From NCBI GenBank assembly GCA_028720105.1, contig JAQYLI010000037.1, positions 1-48,415 of the forward strand: a stretch of DNA of 48,415 bases. Reading direction: 5' to 3'. Positions 9,921 to 17,615 of this stretch are shown here, in pieces. A program made the translations under genes and the position numbers. The stretch comes from Oscillospiraceae bacterium. Lineage in GTDB: Bacteria; Bacillota; Clostridia; Oscillospirales; Ruminococcaceae. The stretch's first letter is position 1; every line of letters begins with the position of its first letter. Below the pieces are notes generated by a model. The model was given only the letters and a program-made list of their open reading frames with translations, ran no database searches and was not told the DNA's origin.

Positions 9921-12098
9921 ATGGAAATAAACGTACAGCTTCACAACGAATTTAACGTCAGACAGGATTACATTGACAATATAATCAACTTCCTTGACAG
10001 CGGCTGCACGGTGCCTTTTATTGCCCGTTACCGTAAGGAATATCACGGAACGCTGGACGATCAGACCATAAGACTTATCTCCGAAAGGCTTACATATCTG
10101 AGAAATCTGGACAAGCGCCGCAGCGAGATCATAAATTCAATAACCGAACAGGGTAAAATGACCCCGGAACTTGAAGCTGCCATTGCAGGGGCTTCGGTTC
10201 TGGTTGAGCTTGAGGATATCTACCGCCCGTTCAAGCAGAAACGCCGCACAAGGGCGTCGGTGGCGAAGGAAAAAGGACTTGAACCTTTAGCGATGTTCAT
10301 ACTTGAGCAGTCACCTAAAGCTGACCCCGAAAAGGAAGCCGAGAAATATATTGACGCCGAAAAGGGTGTTGAGACCATTGATGAAGCAATTGCAGGTGCC
10401 TGCGACATTATCGCTGAAAATGTCTCCGATGACGCTGAACTCAGGAAACGGCTTAGAAAGCAGTATAATGCCCGTGGTTCCGTAATTTCCGCGGGAGACG
10501 AGGAAAAGGACCCCGAGGGGACTTACAGAAATTACTATGAATTTTCCGAACCTGTCAGCAGGATAGCGGGACACAGGATACTTGCTCTTGACAGAGGAGA
10601 GCGTGAGGAAAAGCTCAAGGTATCGGTAACGCTTCCCGAGGGTGACGCGGAGAGGGTAATTCTTGGAGCATATAAAAAAAGCCCGTGCAAGTGTGCAGGG
10701 CTTGTGGAGGCTGCCTGCCTTGATAGCTGGAAACGTCTTATTTCCCCCTCTGTTGAACGTGAGATACGCGCGGAGCTTACCGACAAGGCAAGCGAGTCGG
10801 CAATAAAGGTATTCTCCTCAAATCTTCGTCAGCTTCTTATGCAGCCACCGGTTAAGGACAGCATTACCCTGGGAGTTGACCCCGGTTTCAGGACAGGCTG
10901 CAAGCTTGCGGTCGTAGATGGTACGGGAAAGGTGCTTGACACGGGTGTGGCATACATTACCACAAACGAAAAGCTTAAAACCGAACAGGGCAAGCAGAAG
11001 ATAAAACTGCTTATTGAAAAATACAATGTATCTACCATTGCCATTGGAAACGGAACAGCTTCACGTGAGTCCGAGCAGATAGTTTCGGAAATTATCAAGG
11101 GTATGGACAGAAAGGTATCCTATATGGTGGTATCAGAGGCAGGCGCTTCGGTTTATTCGGCTTCAAAGCTTGCCGCTGAGGAATTTCCCGATTATGATGT
11201 ATCTCTCAGAAGTGCAGTTTCCATTGCTCGCAGGCTTCAGGACCCTCTTGCGGAGCTTGTAAAGATAGACCCCAAATCCATAGGAGTGGGACAGTATCAG
11301 CACGATATGCCCAAAGCACGTCTTGACGAGGCTTTAGGCGGTGTTGTTGAAGACTGCGTAAACTCGGTGGGCGTTGATCTTAATACGGCTTCACAGTCGC
11401 TGCTCACATACATTTCGGGAATAAATTCGGGCGTTGCAAAAAATATTGTTGCATACCGTGAGGAAAACGGGGCATTTACCGACAGAAAGCAGCTTATGAA
11501 AGTGCCGAAGCTGGGAGCAAAGGCATTTGAGCAATGTGCGGGATTTTTGAGAGTTCCAATGGGAAAAAATCCTTTGGATAACACATCTGTCCACCCAGAA
11601 AGCTACAAGGCGGCTGCAGAGCTTATGGACATATGCGGCTTTACCCTTGCGGACATCGGCAGTGAGAAGATGAACGATATTTCTGCTGCTGCGGACAAGA
11701 TAGGCGTTCAGTCTATTTCGGATAAGATAGGCGTGGGAGTTCCTACCATACGTGATATCCTTAAAGAGCTTGCAAAGCCGGGACGTGACCCACGAGATGA
11801 ACTTCCTCCTCCCCTGCTCAGAAGCGGTGATGTTATGGAGCTTAACGACCTTAAACCCGGTATGGAGCTTATGGGAACTATCAGAAATATTACCGATTTT
11901 GGCTGCTTTGTGGACTGCGGCGTTCACGAGGACGGACTTGTGCATATCTCCCAAATATGCAACAGGTTTATAAAGCACCCTCTTGAAGCTGTAAAGGTTG
12001 GCGATGTGGTCAAGGTTTGGGTACTTGAGGTAGATATGAAGCGCAAGAGAATCTCTCTTACAATGAGACCCGACAGGGCACCTAAATCAATAGATTAA
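9921..12098 (+). CDS. tex: Tex-family nucleic acid-binding protein
   Basis: Tex is a conserved cytosolic RNA-binding protein implicated in transcription fidelity and RNA metabolism. The N-terminal helical region (FIARYRKEYHGTLDDQ) comes first, a YqgF/RNase H-like domain starts near residue 313 (TLGVDPGFRTGCKLAVVD), helix-hairpin-helix segments follow (NIVAYREENGAFTDRKQLMKV), and a C-terminal S1 domain lies at about 648-717 (GTIRNITDFGCFVDCGVHEDGLVHIS). The length of 725 residues is usual. The ATG has AAAGGA eight bases upstream. Last gene of the metY operon, ending at a strong bidirectional terminator. Confidence 0.95.
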   Translation: MEINVQLHNEFNVRQDYIDNIINFLDSGCTVPFIARYRKEYHGTLDDQTIRLISERLTYLRNLDKRRSEIINSITEQGKMTPELEAAIAGASVLVELEDIYRPFKQKRRTRASVAKEKGLEPLAMFILEQSPKADPEKEAEKYIDAEKGVETIDEAIAGACDIIAENVSDDAELRKRLRKQYNARGSVISAGDEEKDPEGTYRNYYEFSEPVSRIAGHRILALDRGEREEKLKVSVTLPEGDAERVILGAYKKSPCKCAGLVEAACLDSWKRLISPSVEREIRAELTDKASESAIKVFSSNLRQLLMQPPVKDSITLGVDPGFRTGCKLAVVDGTGKVLDTGVAYITTNEKLKTEQGKQKIKLLIEKYNVSTIAIGNGTASRESEQIVSEIIKGMDRKVSYMVVSEAGASVYSASKLAAEEFPDYDVSLRSAVSIARRLQDPLAELVKIDPKSIGVGQYQHDMPKARLDEALGGVVEDCVNSVGVDLNTASQSLLTYISGINSGVAKNIVAYREENGAFTDRKQLMKVPKLGAKAFEQCAGFLRVPMGKNPLDNTSVHPESYKAAAELMDICGFTLADIGSEKMNDISAAADKIGVQSISDKIGVGVPTIRDILKELAKPGRDPRDELPPPLLRSGDVMELNDLKPGMELMGTIRNITDFGCFVDCGVHEDGLVHISQICNRFIKHPLEAVKVGDVVKVWVLEVDMKRKRISLTMRPDRAPKSID

Positions 12099-12100
12099 AA

Positions 12101-12134
12101 AATCCTCGGGAGAAGCTGTGTTCTCCCGAGGATT
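12101..12134. terminator. Bidirectional terminator between tex and the Rrf2 gene
   Basis: A 14-bp perfect stem (12101-12114 with 12121-12134) closes a 6-nt loop. A and T runs flank it so that either strand ends in T residues, the stronger run being on the minus strand. It separates two convergent genes. Confidence 0.9.
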
Positions 12135-12135
12135 T

Positions 12136-12573
12136 TCATATCACATAATCATTTGAACTAATGCTCTTTGAATGATTTACAATATCCTCGATGGTAATAT
12201 TATCCACCACATCGGTAATTGCGTCGTAAAGCTTCTGCCATACAAAAAGAGTAGCGCACTCCTCTGCTCTTTCGCACTGGTTGACATTATCCTCCAGACA
12301 GGAAACGGGAGCAAGATTGCCCTCGGTAAGCCTGAGTATCATACCGATAGTGTAGTATTTAGGCGGATTTGTAAGTTTGTAGCCCCCCTGTGCGCCGCGA
12401 ACGCTTTTAACAAATCCCGCACGGCTCAGAAGGATAACTATCTGCTCAAGATACTTAACGCTAATATCCTGTTTTTTAGCAATGTCTTTAAGCGGAATTG
12501 CGGCACCTGTTTCGTTCATAGCAAGATCGCACATCATTCTCAGAGCATAGCGACCCTTGGTTGATATTTTCAT
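12136..12573 (-). CDS. Rrf2-family transcriptional regulator with three conserved cysteines
   Basis: A winged-helix DNA-binding protein of the Rrf2 family (IscR, NsrR, CymR relatives). The helix-turn-helix covers about residues 27-60, ending in VRGAQGGYKL. Cysteines 92, 100 and 106 lie where IscR-type members bind a [2Fe-2S] cluster, so iron-sulfur or redox sensing is a fair inference; CymR-type sulfur control is the alternative. The ATG at 12573 has AAGGG ten bases upstream; an ATG 18 bases earlier lacks one. The promoter has consensus boxes and a palindrome at the start site, implying autoregulation. No isc/suf genes are adjacent. Confidence 0.9.
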   Translation of the reverse strand: MKISTKGRYALRMMCDLAMNETGAAIPLKDIAKKQDISVKYLEQIVILLSRAGFVKSVRGAQGGYKLTNPPKYYTIGMILRLTEGNLAPVSCLEDNVNQCERAEECATLFVWQKLYDAITDVVDNITIEDIVNHSKSISSNDYVI

Positions 12574-12591
12574 TGCATCAAGTCCCTTCAT

Positions 12592-12645
12592 ATAGTAATC
12601 ATAGCAGATTACTATTATTATAACTCAAAACAGACCTGATGTCAA
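12592..12645 (-). promoter_or_regulatory. Promoter and palindromic operator of the Rrf2 gene
   Basis: On the minus strand TTGACA (12640-12645), 17 bases and TATAAT (12617-12622) are perfect consensus boxes. Directly downstream, over the expected start site, lies a perfect inverted repeat with 9-bp arms (ATAGTAATC at 12592-12600, GATTACTAT at 12607-12615) around six bases. The size and position suit an autorepression site for a dimeric Rrf2 protein. Confidence 0.75.
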
Positions 12646-12651
12646 TAGGTT

Positions 12652-13149
12652 TCAGCGATTATCTACCTTTTCGGGGTACATATCGTGCTCGCTTAGTCTG
12701 CGGAAAGCCATATCCTCGAATTTGGTGCCTTTTCTTCCGTAATTGCAGTAGGGGTCAATGGAAATTCCGCCTCGGGGCGTGAATTTTCCCCATACCTCAA
12801 TATATTTGGGATCCATAAGCTTTATGAGATCCTTCATAATTATATTAACGCAGTCTTCGTGAAAATCGCCGTGATTTCGGAAGCTGAAAAGATAAAGCTT
12901 CAGAGATTTGGATTCTACCATTTTTATATCGGGAATATATGATATATAGATCGTTGCAAAATCGGGCTGCCCCGTGATAGGGCAAAGGCTTGTAAATTCG
13001 GGGCAATTGAATTTTACAAAATAATCATTATCTTGGTGCTTGTTTACAAAAGTTTCCAAAACCTCCGGCGCATAATCGTCGGGGTATTTTGTTTTCTGAT
13101 TTCCGAGCAGGGTTATGCCCTGTTTTTCCTCTGCAGTTCTGCCTTCCAT
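12652..13149 (-). CDS. queF: NADPH-dependent 7-cyano-7-deazaguanine reductase QueF (short form)
   Basis: QueF reduces preQ0 to preQ1 in queuosine tRNA modification. The unimodular 165-residue form shows the catalytic Cys56 in [12 protein letters not shown] with the partner Asp63, the substrate glutamate in [10 protein letters not shown] and the [11 protein letters not shown] segment. The ribosome binding site is weak: AAAGGA lies 14 bases before the ATG. It has its own promoter, inside the end of trxA, and a short leader with a stable UUCG hairpin. No other que genes are nearby. Confidence 0.95.
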   Translation of the reverse strand: MEGRTAEEKQGITLLGNQKTKYPDDYAPEVLETFVNKHQDNDYFVKFNCPEFTSLCPITGQPDFATIYISYIPDIKMVESKSLKLYLFSFRNHGDFHEDCVNIIMKDLIKLMDPKYIEVWGKFTPRGGISIDPYCNYGRKGTKFEDMAFRRLSEHDMYPEKVDNR

Positions 13150-13180
13150 TATTTAATATACCGTCCTTTCTAATATAACA

Positions 13181-13202
13181 ATAACCGCCCGAAGGCGGTT
13201 AT
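13181..13202 (-). other. UUCG-tetraloop hairpin in the queF leader
   Basis: On the minus strand ATAACCGCC, the loop TTCG and GGCGGTTAT form a 9-bp stem with a cUUCGg tetraloop. It lies about 40 bases after the trxA stop and just inside the expected queF transcript. There is no T tract, so it is a poor terminator. It does not look like a preQ1 aptamer, since the A-rich tail and pseudoknot partners are absent. Confidence 0.55.
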
Positions 13203-13214
13203 CAGGATAATTAT

Positions 13215-13243
13215 ATTATACATTAAACTGCATAAGATGTCAA
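13215..13243 (-). promoter_or_regulatory. Promoter of queF
   Basis: TTGACA (13238-13243), 17 bases and TATAAT (13215-13220) on the minus strand form a consensus promoter whose -35 overlaps the last codons of trxA. Confidence 0.8.
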
Positions 13244-13554
13244 GTCGCTTTGCTTATAAGCTCAAGTAACCTCTGCTTGGGGGCGGCGCCGATATTCCGG
13301 GCAATTTCCGTTCCGTTTTTTATCACAACGAAAGTCGGGATACTTGAAACGCCGAATTTTTCGGCAGCTTCGGGTACGTTATCCACATTTACCTTGTATA
13401 CCGAAAATCCGCTTGCTTCACGTGAAAGCTCCTCTACCAAAGGCGCCATCATTTTGCAGGGACCGCACCAATCGGCATAAAAATCCACCAGAACAGGGAT
13501 ATCCGAATTAAGGACCTTTTCGTTAAATTCGGAAATATTTTGAATATTCATCAT
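13240..13554 (-). CDS. trxA: Thioredoxin
   Basis: A small cytosolic dithiol reductase. The active site is WCGPCK with Cys30 and Cys33, the cis-proline segment is SIPTF and the length of 104 residues is normal. Two consecutive ATG codons (13552 and 13549) follow an AAAGGA site; either could be used. It starts 18 bases after the histidine kinase stop without a terminator between, so it appears to be the last gene of the envelope two-component operon. Confidence 0.93.
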   Translation of the reverse strand: MMNIQNISEFNEKVLNSDIPVLVDFYADWCGPCKMMAPLVEELSREASGFSVYKVNVDNVPEAAEKFGVSSIPTFVVIKNGTEIARNIGAAPKQRLLELISKAT

Positions 13555-13572
13555 AAACCATCCTTTCTGTAA

Positions 13573-14892
13573 TCAGACCGTTTGCTTTGCAGGATTATTA
13601 TTCTCTGCAGGAACGGGAGTATTCGGGAGACAGACAGTTATTCTTGTGCCGATGTCCTTGTAGGAAATGACCTCAAAATGTCCGCCGTGACGGTCAACAA
13701 TCCATTTGGCAATGGAAAGTCCCAGGCCTGTTCCTCCGGTTTCTCTTGTTCTTGCAGGGTCGGAACGGAAAAATCTGTCAAAAATAAGAGGTATATCCTT
13801 TTCGTCAATGCCTATTCCCGTATCCTGAACTTCAAAACACTTTTCGCCATTTTCACCGTTCATTACTCTGAGAGTAATGGTATTTCCGGCAGGCGTATAT
13901 TTTTTTGCATTGTCGCAAAGAATACGCGCGGTCTGCTTCATCATTGAAATATCGGCATAAACGCTTATCTCGTCCTTGATGTCAAGATTATAGGTATGGT
14001 CGTGGTCTATCATCTCCGCTTCGGAATGTACCTCACGTATCATATCAGACAGAGAAAAATCCGTCATATTAACCGGCTGTCTGCCGTTATCGCCTCTTGC
14101 AAGGAACAACAGCTGCTCCACAAGCTTGTTCATATTTTCGGACTCGTTTTTTATGGCTGTGATTCCCTCTTCAAGTATCTTTTCGTCCGACTTGCCCCAT
14201 CTGTCAAGCATATCGGCATAGCCCTTGATAACAGCAATAGGCGTTCTCAGCTCGTGAGAAGCGTCCGAAACAAATCTGGACTGGCTTTTATAAGCGTTTC
14301 TCATTCTGTCAAGCAGATCGTTTATCGCCTGCTCGATACGCTTGAGGTCGCGGTTTCCTGTGGAAATGTGTATATCAGAATCCATCGGGTCAATGCTGCC
14401 GATAGCCGATTCGATATCGTCAAAATTGTACTGACTGTTATGCGCGGCAGCGGTAAGCTCCGTAGCTGTCACAGCGATCTTATTCAATGGGCTGAGCATT
14501 TTTTTCGCTTTGAAATATTCGGGCAGAAATGTCACAAGCCACACCACTGCCTGTATCATTCCAAGAATACTTATACCGCAGATTAGTGCCTGGGCAAATG
14601 CACCGCATTTCACGTAATATTCTCCGAAGATGTAAACTCCCGTGCCTAAAGCGTTCCAGAAATTATCCGCTGTTGCATTTGCTGTAAAATTATCAAAATC
14701 AAATCTGAAACCTCTTGCAAGCTCTATATCAAAAGCTGTTACGTAAGCCGCTTCTGCGGCAATGCACCAGCTTACTGTTGAAAATATAAATATCAGCAGA
14801 TCGTACAGCAGGTAAAGTCCCAGCCGTTCAAGCTGTCTGCTGGCTGTGATCTGCCCTGCAATAGAGCTGCTGTCGGTCTTGTTATTTGCCAC
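13573..14892 (-). CDS. Membrane sensor histidine kinase
   Basis: This is the sensor of the two-component pair encoded here. Two hydrophobic segments (about residues 26-52 and 100-125) flank a short outside region of some 45 residues, too small for a known ligand domain. A HAMP-like stretch leads to the dimerisation helix with the phospho-acceptor His213 in VSDASHELRTP. The ATPase domain shows the N box (ILCDNAKKYT), DTGIGID and GGTGLGLSIAK. The start is GTG at 14892 with GGAGG seven bases upstream; a TTG at 14919 is in frame but lacks a site. It follows the lipase gene by 16 bases. The signal is unknown; short outside loops often mean sensing within or at the membrane. Confidence 0.92.
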   Translation of the reverse strand: MANNKTDSSSIAGQITASRQLERLGLYLLYDLLIFIFSTVSWCIAAEAAYVTAFDIELARGFRFDFDNFTANATADNFWNALGTGVYIFGEYYVKCGAFAQALICGISILGMIQAVVWLVTFLPEYFKAKKMLSPLNKIAVTATELTAAAHNSQYNFDDIESAIGSIDPMDSDIHISTGNRDLKRIEQAINDLLDRMRNAYKSQSRFVSDASHELRTPIAVIKGYADMLDRWGKSDEKILEEGITAIKNESENMNKLVEQLLFLARGDNGRQPVNMTDFSLSDMIREVHSEAEMIDHDHTYNLDIKDEISVYADISMMKQTARILCDNAKKYTPAGNTITLRVMNGENGEKCFEVQDTGIGIDEKDIPLIFDRFFRSDPARTRETGGTGLGLSIAKWIVDRHGGHFEVISYKDIGTRITVCLPNTPVPAENNNPAKQTV

Positions 14893-14908
14893 AAAGCCGC
14901 CTCCTTTG

Positions 14909-15727
14909 TCAGAGATCAAGCTCCTTTAATCCCTTGATTATTTCAATATAAAGCTCGGTGATATCCGAAATATCCCCGTTTTTCTTTAATGAAAGCCTGC
15001 TTCGGCGCATATCGACCTCGTCGCAGTGGGAAATTCCCCGTCCGTCTGTACCGTAATAAACGCCCTTGAAATTAGTCCATTTTACCGCTCTCGGAGCAAG
15101 CAGACCGTCGTTTTCGCCCTCAAAGTGATTTACCACCGCCCAGGGGACAGCCATAAATATATCAGAGGTCATTTTTTTCATAGCAAAGGCGTAGCTTTGG
15201 TAATATACGCCCTCTGCGTCGGGATTTTCTCTGTTGAATTTTTCGGCGTCTGCCGTTCGGAAACTTTTGACTGCCTCGTATGTATGCGGAGACTTGTCCC
15301 CAAGCAGCCTAAACCACAAATCGACTGCGCCACAACCAAGCTTAACGGCTCCCTGCGGAAATTTCATAAGCTTATCAACGGTCACAGAGCCGTTATGGGG
15401 TGTTGAAACTGTAGTCAACGAGGCTACCTTATTACTATAGCCCATTGTGGAGATAAGATACCTCGCCTCAAGTCCGCCCTTTGAATGAGCAATGATGTTC
15501 ACCTTTTCCGCACCTGAAACCGCAAGAACATTCTCAAGAGAGGTTCTCAGCTGAATTGCATTGCTTTCAATGCTGCCATTGCTGTCCTGTCTGCCATAAA
15601 ACACTATTGCTCCGTTGTCCTCTAATGCCTTAGGGATACGTCCCCAGTAATTTACAAGCTTAAAGTCTCTGAAACCCATTCCGTGAACCAGCAGCACGGG
15701 ATATCGGAGCTTATCATTTGATGACAT
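14909..15727 (-). CDS. Intracellular alpha/beta-hydrolase, lipase-like
   Basis: An alpha/beta-hydrolase resembling bacterial family I lipases: VLLVHGMGFRD gives the oxyanion region and NYWGRIPKAL follows. A complete triad is visible: Ser82 in the elbow AHSKGG, Asp207 in ENDGLL and His234 in ISHCDE. There is no signal peptide or membrane helix, so it should act in the cytosol, possibly on membrane lipids or acylated metabolites. The ATG at 15727 has AGGGGAG six bases upstream and overlaps the response regulator by 14 bases; an in-frame start 51 bases earlier lacks a site. Its position between a regulator and its kinase is unusual and implies a role in the same response. Confidence 0.85.
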   Translation of the reverse strand: MSSNDKLRYPVLLVHGMGFRDFKLVNYWGRIPKALEDNGAIVFYGRQDSNGSIESNAIQLRTSLENVLAVSGAEKVNIIAHSKGGLEARYLISTMGYSNKVASLTTVSTPHNGSVTVDKLMKFPQGAVKLGCGAVDLWFRLLGDKSPHTYEAVKSFRTADAEKFNRENPDAEGVYYQSYAFAMKKMTSDIFMAVPWAVVNHFEGENDGLLAPRAVKWTNFKGVYYGTDGRGISHCDEVDMRRSRLSLKKNGDISDITELYIEIIKGLKELDL

Positions 15728-16397
15728 AGCCCACTCCCCTGACAGTCTGGATATATTTTGTATCGGATACCTCCTCAAGCTTGCTTCTGAGGTATCTTAT
15801 ATAAACATCAACCACATTGGTCTCGCCAAAATAATCATATCCCCACACGCGCTCAAGAAGCTGTTCACGGGTAAGTACAATGGACACATTCTCAAGAAGC
15901 GCCTGCAGAAGTCCGAACTCCTTGACAGTAAGCTCCAGCGACTTCCCACCGCAGGTAACGGTATGACGGGCGGTATCCATTGACAGCTCCTTGAAGGAAA
16001 TTATCTCCTCCTTGCCCTTTTCCTCATCGGAGGGTCGGTGCTGACGGAGAGTAACACGTATTCTCGCAAGAAGCTCCTCAATTGCAAAGGGCTTTGTGAT
16101 ATAATCGTCAGCGCCCATATCAAGTCCCGAGACCTTATCCATAACGGAATCTCTGGCTGTAAGCATTATGACAGGCACATTGTTTTCAGCCTTTCTGAGT
16201 CTCCTCAGCACCTCAAGACCGTTAAGTCCGGGAAGCATAATATCAAGAAGCACCAGGTCAAAGTCTCCGCTTTCCGCAAGAGTAAGCCCCTCTCTGCCGT
16301 CTCCTGCCACGGATGTTTCATAGTCCTCGTGCTCAAGCTCAAGCTGAATAAATCTGGCAAGCTGATGTTCGTCCTCGACAATTAAAATTTTTGGCAT
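15714..16397 (-). CDS. OmpR/PhoB-family response regulator
   Basis: A cytosolic transcription factor with a receiver domain (residues 1-115) and a winged-helix DNA-binding domain (about 130-227). The acidic pair is VEDE, the phosphorylation site Asp52 is in LLDIMLPG, the switch threonine is in MLTARD and the lysine is in ITKPF. The C-terminus ends in VRGVGYVIK, typical of this subfamily. Such proteins bind direct repeats at about 11-bp spacing; repeats of that kind lie before three nearby genes. The ATG has AGGGGA seven bases upstream. It follows a DUF4342 gene by 11 bases. Confidence 0.95.
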   Translation of the reverse strand: MPKILIVEDEHQLARFIQLELEHEDYETSVAGDGREGLTLAESGDFDLVLLDIMLPGLNGLEVLRRLRKAENNVPVIMLTARDSVMDKVSGLDMGADDYITKPFAIEELLARIRVTLRQHRPSDEEKGKEEIISFKELSMDTARHTVTCGGKSLELTVKEFGLLQALLENVSIVLTREQLLERVWGYDYFGETNVVDVYIRYLRSKLEEVSDTKYIQTVRGVGYVIK

Positions 16398-16408
16398 AAT
16401 AATATCCC

Positions 16409-16885
16409 CTATATATTTTTTCTGATTGAATAACTGCAGCCGTTAAACAGCGTGATAAGAACCACAAGAAAGCAAAGTCCCACTGTACAGCAGAGCAGGA
16501 TTATGGCAAGTAACAGAGGAAAAGCCAGTATATCCTCGCCGTTTTTTGATATTACCACCTGATATTTTAAAATATCTCTGAATATCTCACAAAGCTTCTG
16601 CCAGGCAAGGCTGAAAAATTCCTTGATATTTTCGGCGTCGGCAGCCGTTTTTTCACTGTACACATAGTAATCGGGCTGCATATTAGTTGAATATTTATTG
16701 TTTTTTGCTCCGCCGAGCTTGCCGCGGCGTTCAAGGATTATCATTGCCTCGAGCAGATCGAAGTCGGCTTCTTTAAGCACTTCTCCGGCTTCTTCATAGG
16801 ATATTCCGCATTTTTCCACAAGCTTTTCAGCCATTTCGTGATGTTCCACCGGAAGACTCCTTTCAATTTTTTTCAAACTCAGCAT
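16409..16885 (-). CDS. UBA-like plus DUF4342 membrane protein (copy c)
   Basis: A 158-residue protein in two parts. Residues 10-55 form a UBA/TS-N-like three-helix segment (AEKLVEKCGISYEEAGEVLKEADFDLLEAM), a fold otherwise used for protein binding. The C-terminal half resembles DUF4342, with the pattern V.IS...D..A.PL followed by one hydrophobic segment (about 122-148). No function is known for the family. AAAGG lies eight bases before the ATG. It has its own promoter and leads the response regulator, lipase, kinase and trxA genes, 11 bases before the regulator. It is the most divergent of three tandem copies. Confidence 0.75.
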   Translation of the reverse strand: MLSLKKIERSLPVEHHEMAEKLVEKCGISYEEAGEVLKEADFDLLEAMIILERRGKLGGAKNNKYSTNMQPDYYVYSEKTAADAENIKEFFSLAWQKLCEIFRDILKYQVVISKNGEDILAFPLLLAIILLCCTVGLCFLVVLITLFNGCSYSIRKNI

Positions 16886-16910
16886 AAGCGTTGCCTTTCT
16901 TTATACATTT

Positions 16911-16939
16911 ATTGTAGCACAAAAATTAAACGATAACAA
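16911..16939 (-). promoter_or_regulatory. Promoter of the DUF4342c-regulator-lipase-kinase-trxA operon
   Basis: On the minus strand TTGTTA (16934-16939), 17 bases and TACAAT (16911-16916) preceded by TGC form a usable extended promoter. TTTAAT, the core hexamer of the neighbouring repeats, occurs here once (16925-16930), but 8 rather than 10 bases from the -10. Confidence 0.65.
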
Positions 16940-16961
16940 CAGATTTATATGAATAATAATA

Positions 16962-17000
16962 CCGCATTTTCTTATATCCTATTCAGATCAGAAAATGCGG
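16962..17000 (-). terminator. Hairpin after the DUF4342b gene
   Basis: An 11-bp perfect inverted repeat (CCGCATTTTCT at 16962-16972, complement at 16990-17000) with a 17-nt loop lies 13 bases past the stop codon. The following minus-strand sequence is T-rich but interrupted (TATTATTATT), so it may terminate only partly. Confidence 0.6.
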
Positions 17001-17012
17001 CGGGCAAAAATA

Positions 17013-17528
17013 TCACTTGTTAAAAAATCCGTTGTCGCAGGGTTCGTCCTGCCGGCTGTAGGTATATGTGGGAGCTGACTGCGCCGCACGGGAAGGCTTT
17101 GAAAAGCCGAACACAAATTCCTTTGAGAAATCAGGTCCGAAGAAGGTGTAGGTCACTCCGAAGAGAACGGAGATAAGCACCACAGGAACAATTATCTCCC
17201 ACAGAAGAAGTGCGCATATTACTGCGGCTATTACAGGAATACAGAAATATTCCCTGCTGCCTGCGATCCTTACGTTATTTCTGCAAAGCTTTCCGAACAG
17301 ACTGCCTGCGCAGCCGGCAGCCCTGCGGCTGTTTCTTCTGAAGCTTTCACGCGCACTGTTGAGACTATCGTTAATGTCAGAACGTCTGTTATTTTTATTG
17401 TGAGCCTTTTCAAGCATTATTGCAGCCTCAACCATATCCTTGCCGCACGCTTCATATGCATACCTTGCTTCTTCAAAGCTTGCGCCGGTTTTATTAACAA
17501 GCTCGCTTACATTTTCAAAATCATTCAT
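17013..17528 (-). CDS. UBA-like plus DUF4342 membrane protein (copy b)
   Basis: A 171-residue relative of the neighbouring copies. Residues 5-42 are UBA-like (VSELVNKTGASFEEARYAYEACGKDMVEAAIML), a basic linker rich in Arg and Asn follows, and residues 78-142 match the DUF4342 pattern: NNVRI....EYFCIP, a hydrophobic segment, then GVTYTFFGPDFSKEF. The C-terminal tail is polar. AAAGG sits nine bases before the ATG. Its promoter carries three 11-bp-phased hexamers. Function unknown; the context suggests envelope stress. Confidence 0.8.
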   Translation of the reverse strand: MNDFENVSELVNKTGASFEEARYAYEACGKDMVEAAIMLEKAHNKNNRRSDINDSLNSARESFRRNSRRAAGCAGSLFGKLCRNNVRIAGSREYFCIPVIAAVICALLLWEIIVPVVLISVLFGVTYTFFGPDFSKEFVFGFSKPSRAAQSAPTYTYSRQDEPCDNGFFNK

Positions 17529-17557
17529 AGCTATCTGCCTTTCTCTTTCATAAAAAT

Positions 17558-17601
17558 ATTATATCCCGTATGGATTAAACCCGTTTGTGATTAAGATTAA
17601 A
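17558..17601 (-). promoter_or_regulatory. DUF4342b promoter with three 11-bp-phased hexamers
   Basis: Reading the minus strand: TTTAAT (17596-17601), N5, TCACAA (17585-17590), N5, TTTAAT (17574-17579), then exactly 10 bases and TATAAT (17558-17563). There is no good -35 box. This is the layout of promoters activated by OmpR/PhoB-type regulators, in which direct repeats replace the -35. Confidence 0.6.
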
Positions 17602-17615
17602 ATATGATTAGAAAA

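Noticed and set aside
13181-13202. Rho-independent terminator of trxA or preQ1 riboswitch
   Set aside because: No T tract follows the stem, and the preQ1 pseudoknot elements are missing. It is listed only as a hairpin.
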